From contig CBFFRP010000210.1 of assembly GCA_965644295.1 (NCBI GenBank), positions 124,001 through 188,000 of the forward strand: a stretch of DNA of 64,000 bases. The letters run 5' to 3'. Source of the DNA: Paraphysomonas bandaiensis. Its lineage: Eukaryota; Chrysophyceae. Under the pieces are notes generated by a model. It saw nothing but the letters and a program-made list of their open reading frames with translations, did not search any database and had not been told where the DNA came from. Each line of letters opens with the position of its first letter. The first letter of the stretch is position 1. Positions 1-10,307 of the stretch are shown here, piece by piece. The translations under genes and the position numbers were made by a program.

Positions 1-1266
1 ATGCCCTTAAATTCTAGTTCGCTGTAAAGTCTTCATGATAAAGCATAATGATATATATACAATGCCATCTATCTTCAGCTCATCTATCTCCCTCCATTGT
101 TTCATTCTCTTTGGATATCTTTGCAAATGGACTGCTGCAGAAGAGCTTCATGTAAACACTTTTTGTCTTATGCCTCATCCCTTGATTACTCTATCTGAAA
201 CTCTTTCAAAAGATATCGAATGACGATTCATCCAGGGGACAGTCTTCATCTAGTAGGGGTGTATGATTGTAACGAGCACTTCATGATAATGGGATTGTGT
301 GGTCCCCACTGTGGTCATTATTTGGGTGAACTTCCTGCATCATTACAGCATAAAATTGATGAAATTAAGTTTCTACAGTGGGCAGAGCAACACAAGAGAA
401 TGTTCCGAATAGTTTTAATATGAAGATATGCTCATTGGGATGTGGTTATGTAGATATGAAGAGCCCGCCATCCCCATTCGATCATAAGAAGGAGAATATT
501 CACGTATACATACACAACGAGAACCGGGTGCTCCCCTCCGGTGTGGGTGCTGCCCCTCCGGTGTGGGTGCTGCCCCTCCGGTGTGGGTGCTGCCCCTCCG
601 ATGTTGGTATACAGTCAGCTCGCGTTAAGATAGCAGATATATGGTGACGAATCTCGTTTTGATAGCGGAATTTTGCTTGGTACGGGATTTTCTGCAAAAA
701 AACCTATTTTTTGTAGAAATACCTATTTTTTGTTTAAAACCCTGCTTTTTATGATTTTAATGTGGAAAACCTTATTTTTGGTGATATTTATGATATATCA
801 TATACGGGATACGTGCAGAGAGTACAATAGACATGAATGCATCATTCATTACATATACTTACATTACTTCATCTGCTGTATGTGGCGATGTCAGAGAAGT
901 GCAGCATTGGTACCAAGCGCAAGAAATCGTTGAGTTGTAGCATGTAGCATATACGTAGTGTATGTAGGAATACAGCAGCAGACAGTGTATACCATCTACT
1001 GTATACCATCTACTGTATACCATACGTATAAGGACGCATATGACGATCTTATGTTCGTAGATTGAACCCCAGCAGATACACGCCAACATACATACACAGC
1101 AGAGCAGAGCAGCATATACACTCAGATGGTATGTACAAGAGACATTGGAGTAATAGAGGGATAGAAGAGGGTACATCAGTGTATACTTTACGACAAGACA
1201 CTGATAGGAAGGCTTTCATATGGTGTTAGACCGTATCAACATATAGCTGCATATACATAGTGAACT
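1..1266. other. Intergenic spacer, no firm gene
   Basis: AT-rich spacer. Short open frames at 35-223 and 220-423 lack recognisable domains; the second contains a Cys/His-rich stretch (GLCGPHCGHYLGE) and could be a broken exon running in from the left, but nothing confirms it. A 20-bp tandem repeat lies at 526-600 and a 14-bp repeat (GTATACCATCTACT) at about 984-1021. Confidence 0.5.
526..600. repeat. 20-bp GC-rich tandem repeat, ~3.75 copies
   Basis: The unit GTGTGGGTGCTGCCCCTCCG occurs three times exactly at 541-600, with a partial, slightly diverged copy just before it. It is far richer in GC than its surroundings. It opens spurious frames on both strands (reading as VWVLPLRCGC on one strand), so those are not treated as genes. 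Confidence 0.9.
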
Positions 1267-1932
1267 ATGAAACAAACTACGCATATTATAGTCCGACAAA
1301 GAGTTGTTAAAGCTGATGAGATCATTCAAGTCAACAATGGTGTTGATCCTGAACTATTATTGAAAACATTGAGAGGTATAGATCACAGATACATTAAAGA
1401 GAAAGGCGATAGTGTACGTGCGATGATAATAAGGAGAATGTTTGAAGAGATATGTTATCCTCCTATAGATTTTGTAGGATTAACTGATTGGTTTGATGAC
1501 ACATTGCACATATCTCTTCCAACAGGTGAGTTGAGAAATCTTCTTAAATATATTGGGTTATACAAACCATTGGAGTATCAGCAACCGAAGGATGCACTTG
1601 CTCATTTTTTAAAGGAGTGTGACCTAACTCCACCGACTCCACTTACACAGGTCGCCTGGTTAGATGAAATAATTTCTCTAGAGAGATACCGCGTTGCATG
1701 CCAAATAAATCCTCATGGAGAGCCACCACCTACAGCTAGTATCAAGGTGAGAACTGAGGAGCCGAAAATGTCTAGAGTGCTTAGCTTCATCGGAAGTATG
1801 TGGATAAAAGGCTCCTCGTCATCACTTGTTCGAAGAACCAATAATTCTAAGAAGTCTACGAGCCTTAAAGCCAAAGTACATGTCACCACTGTCGCTGGGT
1901 CAAGGAGAAGGGGACGAAGAGGCACCGTATAG
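1267..1932 (+). CDS. Unknown protein, 221 aa, basic C terminus
   Basis: Single open frame of 221 codons starting at an ATG preceded by an AT-rich leader and ending in TAG. I do not recognise a family. Residues 1-140 look globular and mixed alpha/beta in character, with regular hydrophobic spacing. The last ~45 residues are Ser/Lys/Arg-rich, ending SRRRGRRGTV, like a nucleic-acid-binding or nuclear-localisation tail. There is no signal peptide or membrane segment. It stands alone: the nearest downstream feature is the LTR array starting at 2331. It may be a host gene or the product of an unrecognised mobile element. Codon use and length support real coding sequence, but function is unknown. 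Confidence 0.55.
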   Translation: MKQTTHIIVRQRVVKADEIIQVNNGVDPELLLKTLRGIDHRYIKEKGDSVRAMIIRRMFEEICYPPIDFVGLTDWFDDTLHISLPTGELRNLLKYIGLYKPLEYQQPKDALAHFLKECDLTPPTPLTQVAWLDEIISLERYRVACQINPHGEPPPTASIKVRTEEPKMSRVLSFIGSMWIKGSSSSLVRRTNNSKKSTSLKAKVHVTTVAGSRRRGRRGTV

Positions 1933-2330
1933 CAATCATACAATCGACTTCTGTGTCAATCACTATGTGATATAACAAAGTTATTGTTGTTCTCTACGTG
2001 TAAATGTTTGATTTCTATGTTCATACATTTTTTTTCAAGTTTATTGTTTCATATATATACGTATTATACCCATGTTAAATACATGTAATGCATTATAGTC
2101 AGTTGGACATGTAGTATTGTAGTATTCTCACAATGAATGTTCCCCAGTATTGATGTACCACCATTGTCAGGTTCATGGCTTAATACATCAACTATGGAGC
2201 TTAATACCAAGTTAGTTTGGTCGGAATCGAATGATGGAAATCGTTTCTGGATGTAGAATTACTCAAGTCTAGAAGAGATCATGAAAGTAGTGTACGACTG
2301 CAAGGAAACAAAAGGCATTACGAAGAGTGT
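1933..2330. other. Spacer before the LTR array
   Basis: AT-rich sequence, no gene or repeat recognised. The last five bases, AGTGT (2326-2330), recur directly after the array at 6940-6944 (see findings). Confidence 0.5.
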
Positions 2331-3022
2331 TGTAATAACCAGCCATATCTGGTTATTTTATGCTACATGAGCTCTCTATTGTATATGTTTAAGTTTGTAC
2401 ATACTATCTGGACAACATAGATTGAATATTATTATTATTACCATATCTCACATTAAGCTATATATGATATATTATGAATATGACAATTTATGCTTATCAT
2501 TGATACTTATATATCTATTCAAAAGACAAAGAAAGGCAGGATTACCAATAATGAAGTTCAATGATGAAGATATTATGATTGATGATTTATATGTATATGT
2601 TCTTATTATATATATATATTAATGCTTAAGGCTGGAGAAGTTTACTGGAGAATTCCGGGTTTGATATCCACGCTGATAGACGTGTATTGCCAGATTATCC
2701 AGTAATACAGTTGTACTTATGTATTTCATTAGGTACTTATTGTTTATTGAACTGTACTTGGAAGTACGTATACAAGGCTTCAACTACAATGAGAATACTG
2801 AATGTATCTTCCCTTATGCATTGATGATGAATCAGTTGTGATCAGGCTGAGCTATTAGTAATGTATATGGATGAAGGTCATTCCTGGAGGCCTTCCTCTG
2901 GCCTGGGAATCATATGTATATATTGATTGTTGATAATAAGATGCAATTTCTGTACTCTGGAAGTTGCTTGTAGATAGTATTGTAGTTGTAGTCATATTCA
3001 TTGTTAGTTATCTATTAGTACC
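2331..3022 (+). repeat. LTR plus leader, subtype A copy 1
   Basis: Opens TGTAATAACC and runs to the gag start at 3023. A TATA-rich block (TTATTATATATATATATT, about 2604-2621) precedes a conserved segment and is a candidate promoter. I could not fix the LTR 3' edge because no clear primer-binding site is visible, so the span includes the untranslated leader. It looks identical to 6067-6758. Confidence 0.75.
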
Positions 3023-3792
3023 ATGGAGGGAGAACCTAAAATGGAGGTTCATGACTCTAGTCTGTCTCATTTAGCTCTGAGAAGGATCAGAGCAATGATT
3101 ATTGAAGAACAACAGTCGATATCGAGTGCTGATCAGCAGCGCGTCAGAGATATTGGACTCGTTATTGGTTTAGTTGAGCCAGGGTCAGAGACGCTGGTAT
3201 CACATTTTTTACAGAAATTGATTCTCGTGTGGACCGAGGTAACGATCTCGATGAGCGAGCAATTCAACAGGATATCGACAGTTTAGTCACAACTGTTCCA
3301 GAACTGGTGGAACATTCGAGTAGCCCGGTGGAGGTTTTGTTAGCCCAAGCCTCTCGTAATCGGTTAGAATGTAATCCAACCATTGAGGGCCCAGGATGAT
3401 TTATGTTCAATTGATGGAGATGCGACAGGTGATAGTCCAGTACATATGGACCCCTTGCAAGCCAGAGAACATAGTAACAAGAATGCTGAATGAAGGAGTG
3501 TCGTCATATATACCCTCACCTCATGCAGGGAATGTGGCACATACACATTCCATTTCAGGAAGATAGGATGTCTACAACACCGATAGACAATACCAACCAG
3601 GAAACATAGAAGACCAGCTGCACGCGTTCAAATTAGTGATTATGATGTACCCTACACAATGAAGAACCATACCAAATTTAAGGCCATTCTACAGGCGAAA
3701 TTTGAAGGTCCATATGAAGTAGGAAACTACACACTAGGTTCGCAGTGAACTTCGTTCCGCATACTGGCGTATGCGACTGCTGGAGGGGGTAG
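3023..3792 (+). pseudogene. Deleted gag-pol stub with polypurine tract
   Basis: Starts with an ATG and 60-odd codons homologous to the N terminus of the long ORF at 60087 (shared RRIRAM...RDIGL..GL...SETLVS pattern). A one-base change in the T run near 3208 shifts the frame; homology then continues in other frames (TTVPELVE, then GDATGDSPVHMDPL). After about 3590 the sequence jumps to a pol 3' end (KFKAILQAKFEGPYEV, typical of an integrase C-terminal region) and the polypurine tract CTGGAGGGGGTAG just before the next LTR. The same frameshift occurs in the copy at 5292, so the defect was already present in the copied progenitor. Confidence 0.75.
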
Positions 3793-4335
3793 TGTAATAA
3801 CCAGCCATATCTGGTTATTTTATGCTACATGAGCTCTCTATTGTATATGCTTAACTTTGTACATACTATATGTGTAACATAGGTTGATTATTATTATTAT
3901 TGCCATATTTCACAGTAGGATATATATGATATATTATGACTATATGACAATTCATGCTTATCATTGATATTTACATAATCATTCAAAAGACAAAGAAAGA
4001 CAGGATTACCAATAATGAAGTTCAATGATGAAGATATTATGATTGATGATTTATATATATATGTTCTTATTATATATATATATTAATGCTTAAGGCTGGA
4101 GAAGTTTACTGGAGAATTCCGGGTTTGATATCCATGCTGATAGACGTGTATTGCCAGATTATCCAGTAATACAGTTGTACTTATGTATTTCATTAGGTAC
4201 TTATTGTTTATTGAACTGTACTTGGAAGTACGTATACAAGGCTTCAACTACAATGAGAATACTGAATGTATCTTCCCTTATGCATTGATGATGAATCAGT
4301 TGTGATCAGGCTGAGTTATTAGTGATGTATATGGG
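3793..4335 (+). repeat. LTR subtype B, 3' part deleted
   Basis: Starts TGTAATAACC directly after the polypurine tract. It is colinear with the LTR at 4598 up to GTATATGG, where a deletion joins it straight to the 3' internal segment (GAATGTGGCACATAC...). It therefore lacks the leader and gag start. Confidence 0.75.
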
Positions 4336-4597
4336 AATGTGGCACATACACATTCCATTTCAGGAAGATAGGATGTCTACAACACCGATAGACAATACCA
4401 ACCAGGAAACATAGAAGACCAGCTGCACGCGTTCAAATTAGTGATTATGATGTACCCTACACAATGAAGAACCATACCAAATTTAAGGCCATTCTACAGG
4501 CGAAATTTGAAGGTCCATATGAAGTAGGAAACTACACACTAGGTTCGCAGTGAACTTCGTTCCGCATACTGGCGTATGCGACTGCTGGAGGGGGTAG
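4336..4597 (+). repeat. 3' internal segment plus polypurine tract
   Basis: Near-identical copy of 3529-3792: pol C-terminal codons, several stops and the GGAGGGGGTAG tract, followed immediately by the next LTR. No intact frame. Confidence 0.75.
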
Positions 4598-5291
4598 TGT
4601 AATAACCAGCCATATCTGGTTATTTTATGCTACATGAGCTCTCTATTGTATATGCTTAACTTTGTACATACTATATGTGTAACATAGGTTGATTATTATT
4701 ATTATTGCCATATTTCACAGTAGGATATATATGATATATTATGACTATATGACAATTCATGCTTATCATTGATATTTACATAATCATTCAAAAGACAAAG
4801 AAAGACAGGATTACCAATAATGAAGTTCAATGATGAAGATATTATGATTGATGATTTATATATATATGTTCTTATTATATATATATATTAATGCTTAAGG
4901 CTGGAGAAGTTTACTGGAGAATTCCGGGTTTGATATCCACGCTGATAGACGTGTATTGCCAGATTATCCAGTAATACAGTTGTACTTATGTATTTCATTA
5001 GGTACTTATTGTTTATTGAACTGTACTTGGAAGTACGTATACAAGGCTTCAACTACAATGAGAATACTGAATGTATCTTCCCTTATGCATTGATGATGAA
5101 TCAGTTGTGATCAGGCTGAGTTATTAGTGATGTATATGGATGAAGGTCATTCCTGGAGGCCTTCCTCTGGCCTGGGAATCATATGTACATATTGATTGTT
5201 GATAATAAGATGCAATTTCTGTACTCTGGAAGTTGCTTGTAGATAGTATTGTAGTTGTAGTCATATTCATTGTTAGTTATCTATTAGTACC
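4598..5291 (+). repeat. LTR plus leader, subtype B copy 2
   Basis: Starts TGTAATAACC and runs to the gag ATG at 5292. It shares the diagnostic subtype-B string TATATGTGTAACATAGG with the copy at 3793 and differs from subtype A there (TATCTGGACAACATAG). Confidence 0.75.
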
Positions 5292-6066
5292 ATGGAGGGA
5301 GGACCTGAAATGGAGGTTCATGACTCTAGTCTGTTTCATTTAGCTCTGAGAAGGATCAGAGCAATGATTATTGAAGAACAACAGTCAATATCGAGTGCTG
5401 ATGAGCAGCGCGTCAGAGATATTGAACTCGTTATTGGTTTAGTTGAGCCAGGGTCAGAGACGCTGGTATCACATTTTTTACAGAAATTGATTCTCGTGTG
5501 GACCGGGGTAACGATCTCGATGAGCGAGCAATTCAACAGGATATCGACAGTTTAGTCACAACTGTTCCAGAACTGGTGGAACATTCGAGTAGCCCGGTGG
5601 AGGTTTTGTTAGCCCAAGCCTCTCGTAATCGGTTAGAATGTAATCCAACCATTGAGGGCCCAGGATGATTTATGTTCAATTGATGGAGATGCGACAGGTG
5701 ATAGTCCAGTACATATGGACCCCTTGCAAGCCAGAGAACATAGTACCAAGAATGCTGAAGTGAAGGAGTGTCGTCATATACCCTCACCTCATGCAGGGAA
5801 TGAAGAACTCAATGCTCCACATTCCACTTCAGGAAGATAGGATGTCTACAACACCGATAGACAATACCAACCAGGAAACATAGAAGCCCAGCTGCACGCG
5901 TTCAAATTAGTGATTATGATGTACCCTACACAATGAAGAACCATACCAAATTTAAGGCCATTCTACAGGCGAAATTTGAAGGTCCATATGAAGTAGGAAA
6001 CTACACACTAGGTTCGCAGTGAACTTCGTTCCGCATACTGGCGTATGCGACTGCTGGAGGGGGTAG
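5292..6066 (+). pseudogene. Deleted gag-pol stub, subtype B
   Basis: Same structure as 3023-3792, with a few amino-acid differences in the gag stub (MEGGPEMEVHD against MEGEPKMEVHD). It carries the same frameshift in the T run and keeps a later in-frame piece (RAQDDLCSIDGDATGDSPV). It ends in the polypurine tract before the LTR at 6067. Confidence 0.75.
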
Positions 6067-6758
6067 TGTAATAACCAGCCATATCTGGTTATTTTATGCT
6101 ACATGAGCTCTCTATTGTATATGTTTAAGTTTGTACATACTATCTGGACAACATAGATTGAATATTATTATTATTACCATATCTCACATTAAGCTATATA
6201 TGATATATTATGAATATGACAATTTATGCTTATCATTGATACTTATATATCTATTCAAAAGACAAAGAAAGGCAGGATTACCAATAATGAAGTTCAATGA
6301 TGAAGATATTATGATTGATGATTTATATGTATATGTTCTTATTATATATATATATTAATGCTTAAGGCTGGAGAAGTTTACTGGAGAATTCCGGGTTTGA
6401 TATCCACGCTGATAGACGTGTATTGCCAGATTATCCAGTAATACAGTTGTACTTATGTATTTCATTAGGTACTTATTGTTTATTGAACTGTACTTGGAAG
6501 TACGTATACAAGGCTTCAACTACAATGAGAATACTGAATGTATCTTCCCTTATGCATTGATGATGAATCAGTTGTGATCAGGCTGAGCTATTAGTAATGT
6601 ATATGGATGAAGGTCATTCCTGGAGGCCTTCCTCTGGCCTGGGAATCATATGTATATATTGATTGTTGATAATAAGATGCAATTTCTGTACTCTGGAAGT
6701 TGCTTGTAGATAGTATTGTAGTTGTAGTCATATTCATTGTTAGTTATCTATTAGTACC
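6067..6758 (+). repeat. LTR plus leader, subtype A copy 2
   Basis: Appears base-for-base identical to 2331-3022, including the subtype-A marker and the TATA-rich block, and follows a polypurine tract. The identity implies recent duplication or conversion. Confidence 0.8.
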
Positions 6759-6942
6759 ATGGAGGGAGAACCTAAAATGGAGGTTCATGACTCTAGTCTG
6801 TCTCATTTAGCTCTGAGAAGGATCAGAGCAATGATTATTGAAGAACAACAGTCGATATCGAGTGCTGATCAGCAGCGCGTCAGAGATATTGGACTCGTTA
6901 TTGGTTTAGTTGAGCCAGGGTCAGAGACGCTGGTATCACAGT
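6759..6942 (+). pseudogene. gag stub cut off at codon ~60
   Basis: Identical to the first 60 codons of the gag stub at 3023, ending at GGTATCACA. After that the sequence is unrelated (GTGTATAGTC...). This is the right edge of the array. Confidence 0.8.
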
Positions 6943-6944
6943 GT

Positions 6945-7669
6945 ATAGTCAATGTAGTGTGTGCATAAGACTTTCTTCCATTGATGAAGGAGTAGAGGTC
7001 ACAGATTTCAGCACTGTAATAACTTCGGGGTTCGTGTTCAGGGTGTAGGGTGACAGAGTACTCGGCTATTCTGAAGTTGTTTGCTGTCGTTGCAAGGAGT
7101 TCGTAGTTCACCTGGGACTATGGACTATATTTAGCATTCTAGTATTTGCTTTATTAAATAGCAATTCTTGAGACTGTACTGGATCATGCCACTTCTCTAT
7201 GGCACTGCTTTACCTTGATGCTTCTCACTGTGTTTGGTGACATATCCTTTGTGCTCCTCGCTCTTGATGGTGTTATGTTACACCAAAACTTCAGATAGGA
7301 ACTAAACACTATAAACCAGAACTCTTTTTTTTCATGGCTTTGTTATCCGTGTATTATAGAAATTTGGTAGCTTTTCTATTTCTGGTTTCTGGGCAACAGC
7401 GATTGTCCAGCAAGAATATGTTCGCGTTTGTGCTCTAGCTTGACTACATACACATGCATGCGTTTGCTGCAAATTAACGACAAATCTTGATATATGCTAA
7501 ATTTCACCTAATCTTATAGTTCATTACAGTACACCATCTAGTTCTCATTATTGCTTGCGCATGTAACAGAAAAGCAATAACTGTACCCCAATGAATGAAC
7601 TGATTATTACTCAACAGCCCAATAGTACTCCAGCTACACACTCTACTACTCTAGTCTCTAGTACCACTA
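6945..7669. other. Spacer, no gene seen
   Basis: Ordinary AT-rich sequence. I found no repeat, ORF of note or RNA gene. Confidence 0.4.
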
Positions 7670-8024
7670 CTTATTACCTGACACTAGCCCGGAGTCTCTG
7701 GAGCTTAAAGCCATTTCTGATACATTATTTCTCTTTTTACCACGACTGAGAGCATTGCTCAGTAAGTCGAGCATATCCACTACCTCACCTGCATGGTCTT
7801 CTTTTTCCATTTCAAACACGGTTTCATGCTGTAAATCAGCACATGAATCAACGACCTACTCGGACTGAACTTTCACTGCGCATTTCAAATGCTTTTCTCC
7901 CCTCCAATCTAATAGGCATTCTGCTTGCTTGCGTCATCTTCAATAACCTCGAGACATACACTCTCCGCTTTTCTACAGGTCACGGGAACCCACTTGTCAC
8001 GCTCATTTTGTCGATAATGAGGCA
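7670..8024 (-). other. Possible exons of a decayed minus-strand gene
   Basis: Two stretches read like coding sequence on the minus strand. One starts at an ATG near 8022 (MPHYRQNERDKWVPVT...) and the other, about 7670-7845, contains EKEDHAGEVVDMLDLLSNAL. They are in different frames, separated by ~90 bp that could hold a small intron (an acceptor-like AG lies just before the second), or they may simply be frameshifted. No family recognised. The right end abuts a MITE at 8126, which could have disrupted the gene. Confidence 0.25.
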
Positions 8025-8125
8025 TAAACCTTCACAATAGCTCTCCCGCATAGTAATGAAGCTTGCTATACGAACTCACAGTTAATAATGGCACGTTTCA
8101 CTGTGTATTCGCTCTCTCAAATTCC

Positions 8126-8296
8126 TTCTGTGGGAATAAGTCGATCCAGCGGAATATGTCGATCCAGCAAAAAAATCGACCTTTTTTCGTTATTTCTCTG
8201 AAATATATTCGTCAAAAAACAACATGCATAAAAAAAGCCTGGATTTTTTTGCTGGATCGACATATTCTGCTGGATCTTATATTCCCACACACAGAA
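8126..8296. mobile_element. Palindromic MITE, ~170 bp
   Basis: The ends are inverted copies of about 50 bp. The left arm reads TTCTGTGGGAATAAG..., then GAATATGTCGATCCAGC; the reverse complement of the right arm reads TTCTGTGTGTGGGAATA... and again GAATATGTCGATCCAGC, followed by AAAAAAATC. The centre is AT-rich. A second, partial copy lies at about 51608-51716, showing a dispersed family. There is no coding capacity, so this is a non-autonomous DNA element; the superfamily is not clear from its ends. Confidence 0.75.
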
Positions 8297-8689
8297 TTGT
8301 TGCCTTATTGGAATTCCAAGACATCACTATCTGAGTGCGTGGCATTCGCTACTTCAAAATTGAAGTTGCGGTTTCTGCAGCACAACATCAAGATTTCAGC
8401 TGGATGATGGTATCTTGTTCCCTCAAACCATCCCTATCTGCTCCTTGGAGTTCCAAAACGCTGTTCATATACCAGTGCCTGCCCATACTTCAATGTTCTG
8501 TTCGACGTCACACTTTAGTCAGCCGCATTTGCGATTACTATACAATCACAACTTCACTGCAATCAAGTCAGAGTTATCATCACGACTAAGATTCGTGTCC
8601 TCACAGTGAGTGTTGCCTGGAGTGATACTTCTTTATTGGCATGCTCCATTTCTGATTGGCTTCTGCGGTATGTTTTTTTGGACAAGACG

Positions 8690-8980
8690 ATGAAAAACGA
8701 CGCTTTTGTTCTCGTTAGCGCGAAGGGCATCCCAGTAGAGCTCATAGAACTCCCATACATACACTCGTATCCAGAATATACTCCAGAGCGCAAGTAAAAC
8801 TCCCTTGCCTGACAATCCTGGAGTTTTACTTGCGCTCTGGAGCTTGAGGAAGATTTTACTCCCTTGCCTGACGATCCTGCAGAGTGTTCGATCATGGAAG
8901 ACCGCAGTCCTGATCCCTTCTATCAGACATTGCATGCTCTTACTTGTCCAGATACACTGGATGAAATGATTCGTTACTAA
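8690..8980 (+). pseudogene. Short gene broken by a 54-bp hairpin insertion
   Basis: In one frame, an ATG-started segment (MKNDAFVLVSAKGIPVELIE..., to about 8786) and a second segment (ELEEDFTPLPDDPAECS... ending DEMIRY and TAA at 8978-8980) both look like coding sequence. Between them, 8787-8840 (54 bp, a multiple of three) forms most of a perfect 23-bp inverted repeat with a 16-base loop and adds two stop codons (TAA, TGA). The loop also repeats the CTCCCTTGCCTGAC string found 60 bases downstream. A 30-bp GTAA...GGAG segment could in principle be removed as a mini-intron without changing frame. No protein family recognised. Confidence 0.4.
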
Positions 8981-8996
8981 TATTCGCCGCAAGGGA

Positions 8997-9203
8997 ATGG
9001 ATACTTTAAACGAGCAGCAGCATGTGGCAGCTCGAACAGCCGAACTGGAGACATCACGGTATCATGACCAGCTCACTGAAACCAATTCATTTCCGTCGGC
9101 TGACTTAACACTGCTTCCTGCATCGTTTGTTTCTACTTATTTAGTAATATTTTTTGCTATCTGTTCCTTAGTCTTAGTTTGTTTCATTTTTACCATTAAC
9201 TAA
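8997..9203 (+). CDS. Possible small tail-anchored protein, 68 aa
   Basis: An ATG 16 bp after the previous stop opens 68 codons: a polar N-terminal half (residues 1-40), then a strongly hydrophobic stretch of about 22 residues (STYLVIFFAICSLVLVCFIF) four residues before the stop. That layout fits a tail-anchored membrane protein, but the frame is short and runs to the edge of a tandem repeat, so chance is not excluded. Confidence 0.3.
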   Translation: MDTLNEQQHVAARTAELETSRYHDQLTETNSFPSADLTLLPASFVSTYLVIFFAICSLVLVCFIFTIN

Positions 9204-9204
9204 C

Positions 9205-9480
9205 ATTCGATACAACGTAACTTTTACTTACATAACCTTTCGACACTTAGTAACACTTACTTCTATTCACACTTAGTAACAACTTAGTAACACTATATTC
9301 GATACAACGTAACTTTTACTTACATAACCTTTCGACACTTAGTAACACTTACTTCTATTCACACTTAGTAACAACTTAGTAACACTATATTCGATACAAC
9401 GTAACTTTTACTTACATAACCTTTCGACACTTAGTAACACTTACTTCTATTCACACTTAGTAACAACTTAGTAACACTAT
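9205..9480. repeat. 92-bp tandem repeat, three copies
   Basis: The unit starts ATTCGATACAACGTAACTTT and contains several TTAGTAACA motifs. Copies start at 9205, 9297 and 9389 and look identical. Two further full units and a partial one occur in the second long direct repeat (10547 onward). Confidence 0.9.
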
Positions 9481-9924
9481 ATTAGTTGTCTAGCTACTAA
9501 CAGGTGGCTATTGCTACTAATAAGGCTTTAAAATGTATTAATATAGTTACGATGTGCTGTTGTCATTTATATTTATTTCAGTCTATTTCTAAGTATTTCA
9601 ATTTTCCGAGTGTTTTGTTTTTAAGTATTTCGTGCAGGGATATAGGGAAAAATATATTGCAATACTATTGTTAGATTGCGTTCCATCAATAGTACTGATG
9701 GAGTTTTTAAAGCGGCCTTACAATACTATTGCAATAAATTAGTATGACTAATCAGTAAGTAAACACATCCGTAGTTTCCATTTTTAGTACTTCTCATTAT
9801 AAGTTCTAAGAAGGTCACTTGATAATTGATAATCAACCCACTATATTCTTAACTAATTAAAAGTTTCCTCATACTCATCCTCTGAACTCTAAGCCATCAT
9901 CAGTGATATCATCGCCATATTCAT
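9205..9924 (+). repeat. Long direct repeat, copy A
   Basis: The 92-bp array followed by ~440 bp of AT-rich sequence ending GATATCATCGCCATATTCAT. It recurs at 10547-11220 with no difference that I can see apart from the number of 92-bp units. It holds no coding sequence. Confidence 0.85.
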
Positions 9925-10143
9925 ACATACATACATACATACATACATACATACATACATACATACATACATACATACATACATACATACATACATACAT
10001 ACATACATACATACATACATACATACATACATACATACATACATACATACATACATACATACATACATACATACATACATACATACATACATACATACAT
10101 ACATACATACATACATACATACATACATACATACATACATACA

Positions 10144-10173
<30 letters not shown>
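9922..10173. repeat. (CATA)n microsatellite, ~63 units
   Basis: Uninterrupted CATA/TACA repeat of about 250 bp. It creates long spurious frames on both strands (repeating YIHT or VCMY), which are not genes. Confidence 0.97.
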
Positions 10174-10174
<1 letters not shown>

Positions 10175-10307
10175 GGATATACCGCAAAGTACATGGTTAT
10201 ACACACAAAATCTCCACTCTCTGTTCGCATACATACACATACGTATCAAGCATCAGTGGTATCCGAGTCACTAATTCTCCATAAAAAAGTGATATCAACC
10301 CTTAAAC

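Larger units (their letters stand above)
2331..6942 (+). mobile_element. Tandem array of internally deleted LTR elements
   Basis: Four LTRs, each opening TGTAATAACC, start at 2331, 3793, 4598 and 6067. The last three are each preceded by a purine-rich tract (CTGGAGGGGGTAG), as expected of a 3' LTR. Between LTRs there is only the beginning of gag joined to the last ~40 codons of pol, so each unit is a miniature (TRIM/LARD-like) derivative of the longer element at 59393-64000. LTRs 1 and 4 belong to one subtype and LTRs 2 and 3 to another. The segment from 2331 to about 3206 reappears, apparently unchanged, at 6067-6942, giving a period of 3,736 bp. The array stops abruptly in gag at 6942. No pol is present, so any mobility would have to be supplied in trans. 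Confidence 0.85.

Noticed and set aside
2395-2622. 75-codon frame inside the LTR (identical at 6131)
   Set aside because: It repeats because the LTRs are identical. It consists of AT-rich low-complexity codons and is disrupted in the subtype-B LTRs.
9875-10274. Long frames on both strands across the CATA repeat
   Set aside because: They are pure translations of a tetranucleotide microsatellite (YIHT or VCMY repeats).
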